Shown: positions 7,349 through 15,265 of the stretch, in pieces
Numbering within the stretch: the stretch's first letter is position 1
Layout: each line of letters begins with the position of its first letter
Source: Microlunatus parietis
GTDB taxonomy: Bacteria; Actinomycetota; Actinomycetes; Propionibacteriales; Propionibacteriaceae
Direction of reading: 5' to 3'
NCBI RefSeq assembly: GCF_013407955.1
Contig: NZ_JACCBU010000001.1
Location: forward strand, 5,394,001-5,458,000
Length of the DNA: 64,000 bases
Notes under the pieces: model-generated
The model's database searches: none
Told to the model about the DNA's origin: nothing
What the model saw: only the letters and a program-made list of their open reading frames with translations
Made by a program: the position numbers and the translations under genes

Positions 7349-8626
7349 GTGCATAACCCTACCCAACCTGGCTGGAATCCCGACCCTGACCGCCCTGGGA
7401 TGGAGCGGTACTTCGACGGAGCTAGGTGGACGAACCACATCCGGCAGAACGTCGACACGAAGGCTGCGACGAAGAGGAAGGTCAACGCCGTGCTTCTCGC
7501 GGCGGGAGCACCGATTGCTGCTCTGCTCGTCGTCGCGATGGTCATGACCGGGATCTCCGCGGCGACGGCACCTGTAGCTGCCGAACCTGCCCCCGTTGCC
7601 TCGGAGGCAACTCCCGCCGAGGCGCCCTCAGCCGAGCCGACACGGAGCTCGGCGCCTTCCGCATCGAAGGCTCCTGCCCCCACGCCGACACCGACTCGTG
7701 CAGAGCCGGCCGCGAAGCCCGGCACTGCGCTAGCCCTCCTGCAGGAACTCATCGTCAAGGGCCGGGCCCCGAAGACCGGATACGACCGCGACGAGTACGG
7801 CCAGCGCTGGAAGGACATCGACCGTAACGGATGCGGTCAGCGAGACGACGTGCTGCGGCGTGACCTTGAGGTGATCACCACCAAAGCGAATACCGATGGG
7901 TGTGTGGTGATCGCCGGAGCCCTCACCGATCCGTACTCCGGCGTGGTGATGAGCTTCGAGAAGGGCCAGGCCGGCATGGTCGAAATTGATCATGTGGTGT
8001 CGCTGTCCGATGCCTGGCAGAAGGGCGCACAGCAATGGACCGAGACGAAGCGGGAGAAGTTCGCGAACTCCTTCCTCAACCTGCGGGCGGTCACCGAGTC
8101 GTCGAACGCGAGCAAGAACGCCGGCGACGCCGCCACCTGGCTGCCCGCGATCAACCAGTGCGCCTATGTGGCCTGGCAGATCGCGGTCAAGCACGAGTTC
8201 GAACTGTGGGTCACCAAAGCCGAGCGCGACGCGATGTCTCGGGTCCTGACTGACTGTGTGGATGAGAAACCGCCCACACCGAAGGTGCTCACGCCCCCTG
8301 CACGGGACAAGACGACCGACGAGCCGGCGCCGAAGCCGAAGAAGACCGAGTCACCCAAGCCGAAGACGTCCGAGGAACCTCAACGCAAGAAGTCGGACGA
8401 GCCGAAGCCGGAGCACACCGAGAAGCCGAAGCCCAAGAAGACCGAAGAACCGCGCGAGGACGACGAGGACGAAGAAGAAGACGAGGAGGAGTCCGGACCG
8501 CAGGTGGTTCACCCGGGCTCGTTCTGCGGATCGGCGGGTGCCGAGGGCGTGAGCAAGAAGGGCGTGCCGATGGAGTGCAAGACCACTGACGAGGACGATC
8601 GGCTGCGCTGGCGCAGGGCCGACTGA
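7349..8626 (+). CDS. Membrane-anchored or secreted HNH (DUF1524/GmrSD-like) nuclease
   Basis: The GTG at 7349, after GCGGAG, gives 425 residues. Order of parts: a DUF2510 motif (GWNPDPDRPGMERYFDG, W, HIR) at 7-32; one membrane helix at about 47-66; an Ala/Pro/Thr linker to about 125; a DUF1524 HNH domain at about 130-300 with VEIDHVVSLSDAW and NLRAVTESSNASK; a long Lys/Pro/Glu/Asp linker; and a C-terminal module FCGSAGAEGVSKKGVPMECK that is common at the end of actinobacterial excalibur-like or HNH proteins. DUF2510-helix architecture places the nuclease outside the membrane. A role in extracellular DNA breakdown or uptake is inference. An in-frame upstream GTG at 7310 is less well supported. 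Confidence 0.82.
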   Translation: MHNPTQPGWNPDPDRPGMERYFDGARWTNHIRQNVDTKAATKRKVNAVLLAAGAPIAALLVVAMVMTGISAATAPVAAEPAPVASEATPAEAPSAEPTRSSAPSASKAPAPTPTPTRAEPAAKPGTALALLQELIVKGRAPKTGYDRDEYGQRWKDIDRNGCGQRDDVLRRDLEVITTKANTDGCVVIAGALTDPYSGVVMSFEKGQAGMVEIDHVVSLSDAWQKGAQQWTETKREKFANSFLNLRAVTESSNASKNAGDAATWLPAINQCAYVAWQIAVKHEFELWVTKAERDAMSRVLTDCVDEKPPTPKVLTPPARDKTTDEPAPKPKKTESPKPKTSEEPQRKKSDEPKPEHTEKPKPKKTEEPREDDEDEEEDEEESGPQVVHPGSFCGSAGAEGVSKKGVPMECKTTDEDDRLRWRRAD

Positions 8627-8631
8627 AGAAG

Positions 8632-9393
8632 ATGATCATGGAACTGACTCAGGGGTCCCGGTCGTCTCTGACCGGGCGTTGGGAGCGGGCCACAGAGTGG
8701 CCGTTGATGGTCGCGGCCGTCGCGTTCCTCGTCTCCTACGCGGTGCCGATCATTCGGCCCGAGATCGGGCTGTTCTGGGTCGAGCGATTCCAGTGGGCTT
8801 CGTGGGCGACCTGGGCGCTCTTCGCGGTCGACTACATCGCCCGGCTGGTCCTGGCAGAGGATCGGAAGGGGTACGCGCTGAAACACTGGTGCGACCTGTT
8901 GATCATCGCGTTGCCGCTGCTCCGACCGCTCCGGCTGCTGCGCCTGGTGTCGTTGCTCGAGATCCTGAATCGCAAGGCGTCGACAGGCCTCCGCGGTCGG
9001 GTGGCGGTGTATGTGGCCGGCGGCTCGGCGCTGATGGCGTTCTGCGGTGCGCTTGCCGTGCTCGATGCCGAACGGGAGAGCACGGAGGCGAACATCACCA
9101 CGTTCGCCGATGCGTTGTGGTGGGCCCTCACCACCATGACAACCGTCGGATACGGCGACCGCTATCCGACCACGGACTCTGGCCGGCTCGCCGCGGCCGC
9201 GCTGATGATCGGCGGGATCACCTTGCTCGGCATCGTCACGGCAACTCTGGCGTCCTGGTTGGTGGAGAAGATCACGATCACCGAGAAGGAGCAGACCGCC
9301 GATCTGCGTGCCGAGATCCTGGCCCTGAACGAGAAGCTCGATCGGCTGTTGGTTGAGCGTACCGAGCAAGAGGCATCGTCATGGCGCAGTTGA
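8632..9393 (+). CDS. Voltage-gated-type potassium channel
   Basis: 253 residues with six membrane segments. An S4-like helix (RPLRLLRLVSLLEILNR) carries spaced arginines, and the pore loop near residue 165 shows the K+ selectivity filter TVGYGD. The C-terminus (from about 215) is a charged, heptad-patterned helix (KEQTADLRAEILALNEKLD) that probably tetramerises. The start ATGATCATG offers ATG at 8632 or 8638; GAAGAAG lies just before the first. It starts five bases after the HNH gene stop. K+ flux control of membrane potential is the family role. Confidence 0.93.
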   Translation: MIMELTQGSRSSLTGRWERATEWPLMVAAVAFLVSYAVPIIRPEIGLFWVERFQWASWATWALFAVDYIARLVLAEDRKGYALKHWCDLLIIALPLLRPLRLLRLVSLLEILNRKASTGLRGRVAVYVAGGSALMAFCGALAVLDAERESTEANITTFADALWWALTTMTTVGYGDRYPTTDSGRLAAAALMIGGITLLGIVTATLASWLVEKITITEKEQTADLRAEILALNEKLDRLLVERTEQEASSWRS

Positions 9394-9530
9394 TCTTGTT
9401 GGCGCTGCTCTGGTTCACGGTGGTGATGGCCGTCATGGCGGATCGGAGCCCGCTCAGCCGCCGGCCCGACGCATCCAGTCGCCCAACCGGCGCCGGCCCT
9501 GATCGGGATCGGCGAGTGCCTGTTCGGTGA
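9381..9530 (+). CDS. Possible small membrane protein (49 residues)
   Basis: An ATG inside the last codons of the K+ channel gene opens a 49-residue frame whose first 20 residues (MAQLILLALLWFTVVMAVMA) form one clean membrane helix, followed by a basic tail. Overlap with the channel stop suggests translational coupling, and a single-helix accessory subunit is conceivable. Against it: the 3' half is antisense to the PaiB-like gene, there is no strong ribosome-binding site, and the tail composition could be chance. Confidence 0.3.
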   Translation: MAQLILLALLWFTVVMAVMADRSPLSRRPDASSRPTGAGPDRDRRVPVR

Positions 9531-10095
9531 CCAGGGTTCGCCGGTGTTCCGGCTGGTCCTGGCTCAGCTTGTACGTGCTCGCGGCGGACTCGACGGTCAG
9601 CTCGAAGGCGACGATGCCGCCGACGATCCGGTCGAAGAGGTCCCGCGACGGTTCCCGGTCCCAGCCGGGGTCGCGGTCCCGTTCGGTGGTGTCGATGGTC
9701 AGGTTGACCACGCGGAGCAGTGCTTCGTGATCATGGACGAGGGTGACCGGGCCGGTCAGGTGGACCGCGGTGTAGTTCCAGGTCGGGGCGGCCGGTTGGT
9801 CCGGATACTGGGTCGGCGAAACGTACCCGTGCGGGCCGTTGAAGATCAACAAGAGTCGGTCGCCGTCGGCGATCGTCCGCCACTGGTGGTTCTCTCGCGC
9901 CTGGTGGCCGATGATCCGGCAGCCTTCGAGCCCGGCCCGGGCCCGATCCCGGTCCGCGGGGTGGATCAGCATCGGCACGTGGGTCGCGAGCGGAACGCAG
10001 GCGTCGCTGCTGATCATGATCCCGAACGGGTTCTCGGTGATCAATCGGGCGTCCCAGCCTGGCTCGGAGGCCGCGAAGTGATCAGGGGTCCACAC
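9454..10095 (-). CDS. PaiB-family FMN-binding negative regulator
   Basis: 213 residues from a GTG start. The opening MWTPDHFAAS and the segments PLATHVPMLI, GPHGYVSP and PTWNYTAVHLTG match the PaiB/FMN_bind_2 family, a split-barrel fold that binds flavin. Bacillus PaiB was described as a repressor of sporulation and protease genes; most homologues are uncharacterised and may be enzymes. It is divergent from the SDR-TetR pair, with 78 bases between the starts containing a TetR-type palindrome, so it may share that control. Confidence 0.85.
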   Translation of the reverse strand: MWTPDHFAASEPGWDARLITENPFGIMISSDACVPLATHVPMLIHPADRDRARAGLEGCRIIGHQARENHQWRTIADGDRLLLIFNGPHGYVSPTQYPDQPAAPTWNYTAVHLTGPVTLVHDHEALLRVVNLTIDTTERDRDPGWDREPSRDLFDRIVGGIVAFELTVESAASTYKLSQDQPEHRRTLVTEQALADPDQGRRRLGDWMRRAGG

Positions 10096-10144
10096 GGTGC
10101 CGTCCTTCGTCGGTCGGAGGCTCGCAGGATAGCCGAGCTTGTTT

Positions 10145-10164
10145 ATAAATGAACGTTCGGTTAT
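10145..10164. promoter_or_regulatory. TetR-type palindromic operator
   Basis: ATAAATGAACGTTCGGTTAT is palindromic at 16 of 20 positions around the perfect core GAACGTTC. It lies ten bases before the SDR start in the divergent PaiB/SDR spacer, in an AT-rich island where promoters would overlap. The TetR gene at 11079, at the end of the same operon, is the obvious binder. Confidence 0.6.
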
Positions 10165-10173
10165 GGTCGGAGT

Positions 10174-11079
10174 ATGAGTGAATCAGAACGTCCACTGACC
10201 GGGCGGGTGGCCCTGGTCACCGGAGCGACCCGCGGCTGCGGCCGTGCCATCGCCGTCGAACTCGGCGCGCTCGGCGCCACCGTGTACGGCACCGGCCGGT
10301 CGACCCGGGCCGGCCGGTCCCCGATCGACCGACCGGAGACGATCGAGGACACGGCCGAACGGGTGACCGCCGCGGGCGGCGACGGGATCGCCGTGCGCTG
10401 TGATCATTCCGATCGGGAACAGGTCGCGGCCCTGGTCGACCGGATCCGTCGTGATCATGGTCGGCTGGACATCCTGATCAACGACGTGTGGGGCGGGGAT
10501 TCCTTCGTGGAGGAGAAGCCGCTCTGGGAGCACTCGCTCGATGCGACGATCTCGGTGCTGCGCAACGGCATCGAGACGCACTTGATCACCAACCACTACG
10601 CCATCCCCCTGGTGCTGGAGGGTACCGGGGGACTGGTGATCGAGGTCGGCGACGGCAAGGCGGACGTGCCGTACCGCGGCAACGTCGCCTACGACCTGGT
10701 CAAGGCGTCCGTGGTCCGGCTCGGTGCGGCGTTGGCCCATGAGCTGCGATCGCACGGCGTGACGGCCCTGACCGTGACGCCCGGCTGGCTGCGGTCCGAG
10801 GCGATGCTGGACCACTACGGCATCACCGAGGAGACCTGGCAGGAGCGGGCGGCGACGCTGCCGTACTTCGATCACTCGGAGACACCGCACTTGCTGGCCC
10901 GGGGGATCGCCGCGCTGGCCGCCGACCCGGACCGGGCCCGGTTCGCCGGCACCTGCCTCGGCTCCTGGGACCTGATGCGCGAGTACGACCTCGTCGACGC
11001 CGACGGCACCCGGCCGGACTGGGGCTCGGTGGACACGGCGGCCCGCCAGGTCGTGCTGGACAGCGGAATGCCGGCCTGA
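10174..11079 (+). CDS. Short-chain dehydrogenase/reductase (SDR)
   Basis: 301 residues. The cofactor motif VTGATRGCGRAIA (TGxxxGxG type) is at about 15-27, with GTGRSTRAGRS after it suggesting NADP preference. LINDVWGGD replaces the usual NNAG loop, and the catalytic Tyr-Lys appears as YDLVKAS (YxxxK) near 167, preceded by VIEVGDG rather than the common ISS serine segment, so the catalytic serine is not obvious. It overlaps the TetR gene (TGATG), forming a two-gene autoregulated operon. Substrate unknown; TetR-linked SDRs often clear small lipophilic compounds. Confidence 0.88.
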   Translation: MSESERPLTGRVALVTGATRGCGRAIAVELGALGATVYGTGRSTRAGRSPIDRPETIEDTAERVTAAGGDGIAVRCDHSDREQVAALVDRIRRDHGRLDILINDVWGGDSFVEEKPLWEHSLDATISVLRNGIETHLITNHYAIPLVLEGTGGLVIEVGDGKADVPYRGNVAYDLVKASVVRLGAALAHELRSHGVTALTVTPGWLRSEAMLDHYGITEETWQERAATLPYFDHSETPHLLARGIAALAADPDRARFAGTCLGSWDLMREYDLVDADGTRPDWGSVDTAARQVVLDSGMPA

Positions 11080-11657
11080 TGCCCAGGCCGCGGACGGTCA
11101 GCGACGAGGACCTGCTGGACGCCGTGCTGGCGCTCGCGCACCGGATCGGCCCGAACCGGGTCACCTTCGCCGCAGTCGCCGCCGAGGTGGGGCTGTCGGC
11201 GGCGACCCTGGTGCAGCGCTTCGGCTCCAAGCGGGGCATGCTGCTCGCCGCCGACCGGCGCGGCGTCGACCTCTGGGTCGGGTCGCTGGACCGGCCGGAG
11301 TTCGAGTCGCCGCTGCGGCGGATCGAGGAGGGCCTGGCGGGTGCGGTCGCCGGGATCGACTCGCCGGAGGAGATGGCCAACTCGGTCGCCCTGCTCCAAC
11401 TCGACCTCACCGACGCCGACTTCCACGCCGAGACCCTGCGTGGTGCCCGGGCGGTCCGGGCCGACGTCGAGCGGGAACTCGTCGCCGCGATGGACGCCGG
11501 CGAACTCCGACCCGGCACCGATCCCGCTGCGCTGGCGATCTTGATCGAGACCGTCTACCACGGCGCCCTGATCGGCTGGGCGATCCACCGCGAAGGCTCC
11601 CCTGCCGACTGGCTGCGCGGCCAGATCCGAGCCGTCCTCGCTCCGTACCGGAGCTGA
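11079..11657 (+). CDS. TetR-family repressor
   Basis: 192 residues. The N-terminal helix-turn-helix reads VTFAAVAAEVGLSAATLVQRFGSKRGMLL, a standard TetR arrangement with FGSK in place of FxSK. The rest is a helical ligand domain. It shares its start with the SDR stop and probably represses the pair through the palindrome at 10145-10164. Its last base is also the first base of the large inverted repeat that follows, which would act as a terminator. Confidence 0.9.
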   Translation: MPRPRTVSDEDLLDAVLALAHRIGPNRVTFAAVAAEVGLSAATLVQRFGSKRGMLLAADRRGVDLWVGSLDRPEFESPLRRIEEGLAGAVAGIDSPEEMANSVALLQLDLTDADFHAETLRGARAVRADVERELVAAMDAGELRPGTDPAALAILIETVYHGALIGWAIHREGSPADWLRGQIRAVLAPYRS

Positions 11658-11740
11658 GTGGCACAGAATTGCCGTTTGCTTCCCTCGGAACCGGGGAAAT
11701 CGGGCCTCGCGAGGGCAGCAAACTGCAATTCTGTGCCACT
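11657..11740. repeat. 84-bp imperfect inverted repeat (terminator-like or REP/MITE-like palindrome)
   Basis: Arms pair in three blocks: AGTGGCACAGAATTGC (11657-11672) with its exact complement at 11725-11740; GTTTGCT (11674-11680) with 11717-11723; CCCTCG (11682-11687) with 11710-11715. Only two single mismatches interrupt 29 paired bases, and the loop is 22 bases. It starts at the TetR stop. The length and precision exceed a normal terminator and suggest a mobile palindromic unit adopted as one. I saw no second copy in this window. Confidence 0.75.
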
Positions 11741-11939
11741 CGCGAGCCTGGTGCGCAGTGGTGATTGGGGCTGCAGGTCAGCGGCGACCGGCTGGGCCCG
11801 GAACGACCGCCGAGAGCGCCGGAGCAGCCAACACCGCAAGATCTTTCGTGGCCGGCGACGAGGCAGCACCGAGCGGACGGAACGGGCAACGTCCGGATCG
11901 GATCCGCGGCTGTCCTGACTTGTGTTCGACCGGACAGTT

Positions 11940-11963
11940 ATGTCTCGGGTTCGTCCGGACAGT
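11940..11963 (+). repeat. Left terminal inverted repeat of the IS
   Basis: 24 bases beginning ATGTCTCGGGTTCG, identical in reverse complement to 13673-13696. The shorter sequence GTCCGGAC is itself palindromic inside the repeat. Confidence 0.85.
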
Positions 11964-11975
11964 TCGGACGAACGC

Positions 11976-13085
11976 ATGCTGGCGTTCATGGCAGACAGGG
12001 TGGTCTCGGTGGACATTCGTGTTCAGATCGCGTTCTGGCCCGAGGACGCGCCGCGGGGCGCGGTCTCTCGGTTCTGTGAGCGGCACAAGCTGTCGCGGTC
12101 CTGGTTCTACGAACTCCGGGCTCGTGCTCGAGCGGAGGATCCGGCGGCGGCGGTCCAGCCACGTTCGCGGTCGTGGCCGCAGGGGCATCCGCTCGCGGTC
12201 GGGCTGGAGATCGAGGAGTTGGCGGTCCGGCTCCGGAAGGAGCTGAGGGATCAGGGCTGTGACTACGGACCGGTCTCGGTCCGGTTCCGGATGGACCGGC
12301 TGGGTGTGACGCCGCCGGCCGCGTCGACGCTGGCCCGGATCTTCTCCCGTCGCGGGATGGTGGTCCCGCAACCGCAGAAACGACCGCGGTCGGCGGTGCG
12401 ACGGTTCGTGTTCGCGCTGGTGCATGAGTGCTGGCAGCTCGACGCGTTCGACTGGGTGCTGGCCGCTGACCGTGCGTGTGTGATCTTCCAGCTCGTGGAT
12501 GATCATTCCCGGTTCATGATCGCCTCGCTCGCGGCGTGGGGTGAAACGGTGGAGGCGGCGATCCTGGTGGTCGACAGGGGTATCGCTGCGTTCCAGGTGC
12601 CGTGTCTGCTGCTCACCGATAACGGCAGCGCGTTGAATCAGACCCGGATCGGCCGGCGGAGCCGTCTGGTTGATCATCTGACCGGACTGGGGTGTCGTCC
12701 GATCACCGGCCGGCCGGGGCATCCGCAGACCCAGGGCAAGGACGAACGGGTTCATCAGACCGTGCAACGCTGGCTGAGAGCCCGGCCGAGGGCGACCTCG
12801 TTGGCCGAGTTGCAAGCACAGCTGGATCAGTTCGACCGCTACTACAACCACGACCGTGGCCATCAAGCCCTCGGCCTGCGCACACCGGCCGAGGTCATGG
12901 CCGCTGGGCCGGTCGCGGTCCCGCCGGTCCCGGCCCCACCGGCACCGGCACCGGCACGGCCGGCACGGTCGAAACAGCCCAGAGTCGCCGCGAACGGCAG
13001 CGTGCGGGTCGACGGTGTCCGGATCCAGCTCGGCCGTGAACATGCCAAGACCACCGTCACCACGATCAGCCCGGTCAGACCGTGA
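11976..13085 (+). CDS. IS481-family transposase, apparently frameshifted near its C-terminus
   Basis: From the ATG at 11976 (11988 also possible) the frame encodes about 369 residues: an N-terminal helix-turn-helix (PRGAVSRFCERHKLSRSWFYEL) and an integrase-core DDE domain with the acidic residues in QLDAFDWVL, LLLTDNGSALN and HPQTQGKDERVHQT. The frame ends at 13085 in VTTISPVRP. One base back, the sequence continues as GQTVTIFDGRGRHLRTQ and on to 13225, which resembles the normal beta-rich tail of this family. That extended frame ends ATGA on the passenger gene start. So either a -1 programmed shift near 13066-13070 or an inactivating indel is present. Confidence 0.82.
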   Translation: MLAFMADRVVSVDIRVQIAFWPEDAPRGAVSRFCERHKLSRSWFYELRARARAEDPAAAVQPRSRSWPQGHPLAVGLEIEELAVRLRKELRDQGCDYGPVSVRFRMDRLGVTPPAASTLARIFSRRGMVVPQPQKRPRSAVRRFVFALVHECWQLDAFDWVLAADRACVIFQLVDDHSRFMIASLAAWGETVEAAILVVDRGIAAFQVPCLLLTDNGSALNQTRIGRRSRLVDHLTGLGCRPITGRPGHPQTQGKDERVHQTVQRWLRARPRATSLAELQAQLDQFDRYYNHDRGHQALGLRTPAEVMAAGPVAVPPVPAPPAPAPARPARSKQPRVAANGSVRVDGVRIQLGREHAKTTVTTISPVRP

Positions 13086-13221
13086 CGATCTTCGATGGCC
13101 GAGGCCGCCACCTCCGGACCCAGGTCCTCGAACCCGGCAAGACCTACTACAGCAACGGACGGCCCCGCGGCGGCCGGCTGCCCCTGCTGATCCACCAACA
13201 ACGACAACGCAAGGAACAACC

Positions 13222-13470
13222 ATGATCAACAACGATCGTGAACCAGACGCCGCTGAACCAGACGAGACCAAGATCGACCTCCGCGACATCCACGGTCCAG
13301 GCTTCACCCAAGATCAATACCGGGCAGCCCTGGAAGCCGGCTACGAAACCGGCTGGTGGGACGACACCGGCCGGCCCGCACCCTGGCCCGACGACTTCCT
13401 CGACGAATCCAGCGGCTGGCAACCAGAACACGGCAGCCGCGACGCCACCGAGCGGTCCCAACCCTTCTAG
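13222..13470 (+). CDS. IS passenger gene, acidic 82-residue protein of unknown function
   Basis: ATG at 13222 after AAGGAAC. The protein is rich in Asp, Glu, Trp and Pro (DLRDIHGPGFTQDQYRAALE, AGYETGWWDDTGRPAPWPDD) with no recognisable catalytic motif. The start overlaps (ATGA) the stop of the frameshift-extended transposase frame, pointing to translational coupling within the element. It lies wholly inside the terminal repeats, so it travels with the IS. A regulatory partner of the transposase is possible; no family was recognised. Confidence 0.55.
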   Translation: MINNDREPDAAEPDETKIDLRDIHGPGFTQDQYRAALEAGYETGWWDDTGRPAPWPDDFLDESSGWQPEHGSRDATERSQPF

Positions 13471-13532
13471 CGGCTTCGGCCCAAACCCGCCACGCTGAAG
13501 CTGACCGCGAATCGGCAGGCGCCCGGAGACGA

Positions 13533-13579
13533 GGTCAAGGCTTGGCCGAAGGCCAACCCGAAGGGCCCCGGCCTTGACC
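13533..13579 (+). terminator. Hairpin after the IS passenger gene
   Basis: GGTCAAGGC (13533-13541) and GCCTTGACC (13571-13579) are exact complements, and the enclosed GGCC-rich bases can pair further. It lies 63 bases after the passenger stop and inside the IS. No T-run follows. Confidence 0.5.
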
Positions 13580-13672
13580 ACGACGAGGACGACGCCACCC
13601 TCCTCGCAGCTCCCGCGCGGCCCCGACCCTTGACCAACCACACCACCATCTGTCCACACTGACCTCGGACAT

Positions 13673-13696
13673 ACTGTCCGGACGAACCCGAGACAT
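13673..13696 (-). repeat. Right terminal inverted repeat of the IS
   Basis: The 24 bases end CGAACCCGAGACAT and are the exact complement of the left repeat at 11940-11963. Confidence 0.85.
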
Positions 13697-13829
13697 GACA
13701 GATCGGATCCGCGGCCAAAAGCGTCCGGTCGATGTCGGCAGGATCTGAGCGTCCGGCCACAGACCGCAAGATCTTCGGTGTGACCTCGGTCCGAGGCGCA
13801 GGGATCCGGATCCGGCGCGCCGCTTCGGG

Positions 13830-14127
13830 GATCCGCGGGGCGCCGGTTCCAGGCGGTCTGGCGTGGAGCACGCCACGGTGCTTCGCCGCGCGAGTCCGCA
13901 ACAGGCTCTCGCCCCCAGGTCAACGGCAGGAACGGGCGCACGTTGCCGTAGCTGTCGTCGTGATCATGGAGCCTGCCCGGGAAGTGGGCCCATTCGATGA
14001 AGCACAGGCCGACGATGGCGGCTTTCGGCGTGGTGCCATCGCTGGCGATGAGCGCGATGGTCTGGTCCTTGGACGCGATCCGTCGGGTCCGGCCGAGCTC
14101 GAGCGGGTTACCGTGCTGATCAAGGAT
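13830..14127 (-). pseudogene. Remnant of a 13E12/DUF222-type HNH endonuclease gene
   Basis: Read on the minus strand from 14127, without a start codon, the frame gives ILDQHGNPLELGRTRRIAS then KDQTIALIASDG. This is the hallmark stretch just before the HNH motif of 13E12-repeat proteins. The expected CxFPGC and HH residues do not follow; the frame runs on as FIEWAHFPGRL, YGNVRPFLPLTWG and a possible family-like end (PWRAP...RRPADP). The 5' two-thirds are gone, apparently lost where the APH gene now begins. The 13E12 family is often mobile and multi-copy in actinobacteria. The far 3' limit is uncertain. Confidence 0.5.
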
Positions 14128-14177
14128 CTCCCTTGTCTATCGGGGATCTGCCCAGCGATCCGAGGAGGTGGCGGCGG

Positions 14178-15146
14178 GTGACCGAAACTGATCCGTCGGC
14201 GATCGACCGGATGCTGCGTCGCATCTTCGGCGGCGGGACGCGTTGGGAACGGGTGATGGAGGGGGTGTCGACCGAGGTCTACCGGATCGTGCACGGCACA
14301 CAGCGGTTCTATCTCCGGTGGCCTGCGGGCGAGCGGTCCAGTTTCGCCGCCGAGGCCGCGGTCCACACCGAGTTGCGCAGGATCGGTGTGACGGTTCCCG
14401 AGATCCTGCACTGCGACTCGTTCGACGAGGACGTACTTCGTCCGGTCCTGATCACGTCGGAAATTCCCGGGCGGCCCATGATCGGTTATGGGTCGAATGG
14501 CGGCCGGATCATCGATGTCCCCGCTCCAGCGGACCTGTCGAGGATCTATCGAGCTGCCGGTCGCGACTTGGCGCTGGTGAATCAGGTCTCCGTCGAGGGC
14601 TTCGGCTGGATCCGGGATGATCATGGAGAGTGGCCGCTGCAAGCCGAACATCGTGACTTCGCGAGTTGGATCGGACGTTTCGACGCCGGGCCGCTACGGA
14701 ACCTGGGTTTCGGCAGGGAAGCCGTGCGCGAGGTCGGACGGATCGTCGATGCGGAGTCGGCGGAGGCTCCTGCCCGAGGCCGGCTCGCGCACGGCGATTT
14801 CCACGTGTCTCATGTCTTTCATCAGGATGGCCGGTACTCGGGGATCATCGACTTCGGCGACATCCAAGGAAGTAACGGCTGGCACGACCTTGCCACCTTC
14901 CGGCTGTCCGACCCGGAACTCGACTCGGTGGAAGACGCGGCCGTGCCACACCTCGAGGCCGGTTACATCGAGGTGGCCGGCGAGGCGCCTGACTTCCGCG
15001 AGCGCGTCCGCGGCACCGCGGTGACGATCATGGCGGAACGCCTGACCCGCCAGCACCTGGCGGAGGGCGACGCTGCCCTGAGGCGCGGCTCGTTCCGGAT
15101 CTTCCTGCACCATCTTCGCCGGCTGCTCGACGAGCCGGCCGGTTGA
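14178..15146 (+). CDS. Aminoglycoside phosphotransferase (APH)-fold kinase
   Basis: GTG at 14178 with GGAGG ten bases before it; 322 residues. The brenner-type catalytic loop reads HGDFHVSHVF near 215, and the metal motif IIDFGD follows. In most APH enzymes the loop ends in Asn (HGDxxxxN); here the position is His, so catalysis or metal binding may differ. VSTEVYRI and RFYLRWP form the N-lobe. Such proteins phosphorylate antibiotics, homoserine, choline or sugars; nothing here fixes the substrate. The gene begins just after the 13E12 remnant. Confidence 0.8.
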   Translation: MTETDPSAIDRMLRRIFGGGTRWERVMEGVSTEVYRIVHGTQRFYLRWPAGERSSFAAEAAVHTELRRIGVTVPEILHCDSFDEDVLRPVLITSEIPGRPMIGYGSNGGRIIDVPAPADLSRIYRAAGRDLALVNQVSVEGFGWIRDDHGEWPLQAEHRDFASWIGRFDAGPLRNLGFGREAVREVGRIVDAESAEAPARGRLAHGDFHVSHVFHQDGRYSGIIDFGDIQGSNGWHDLATFRLSDPELDSVEDAAVPHLEAGYIEVAGEAPDFRERVRGTAVTIMAERLTRQHLAEGDAALRRGSFRIFLHHLRRLLDEPAG

Positions 15147-15265
15147 TCGCCAACGCGGCTCGAGGATCGTGCGAAGGGACCAGCCAACCGATCAGCAGTC
15201 CGACGGCGAGCATGATCACTGCGTGGAGCGGGAGGGCACCCTGCTTGATCGCGACGGGCCGGTGA

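Larger units (their letters stand above)
11940..13696 (+). mobile_element. IS481-type insertion sequence with passenger gene
   Basis: The element is bounded by a perfect 24-bp inverted repeat (11940-11963 and 13673-13696, beginning ATGTCTCGGG). It holds a DDE transposase, a small passenger gene and a hairpin, about 1757 bp in all. No clear target-site duplication flanks it: GACAG occurs near both edges, but offset by two bases on the left. Both flanks contain GATCGGATCCGCGGC (left near 11896, right near 13702), so the insertion may sit in, or be bordered by, an older repeat. Confidence 0.85.

Noticed and set aside
11890..11940. Target-site duplication of the IS
   Set aside because: GACAG appears on both sides but offset by two bases on the left, and the shared GATCGGATCCGCGGC words are at different distances, so no proper duplication can be claimed.
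11778..13307. A 509-codon minus-strand frame in the IS
   Set aside because: Antisense to the DDE transposase, Arg/Pro-rich, without motifs.
13732..14181. A 149-codon plus-strand frame between the IS and the APH gene
   Set aside because: No start signal and no family resemblance; the opposite strand carries the 13E12 remnant.
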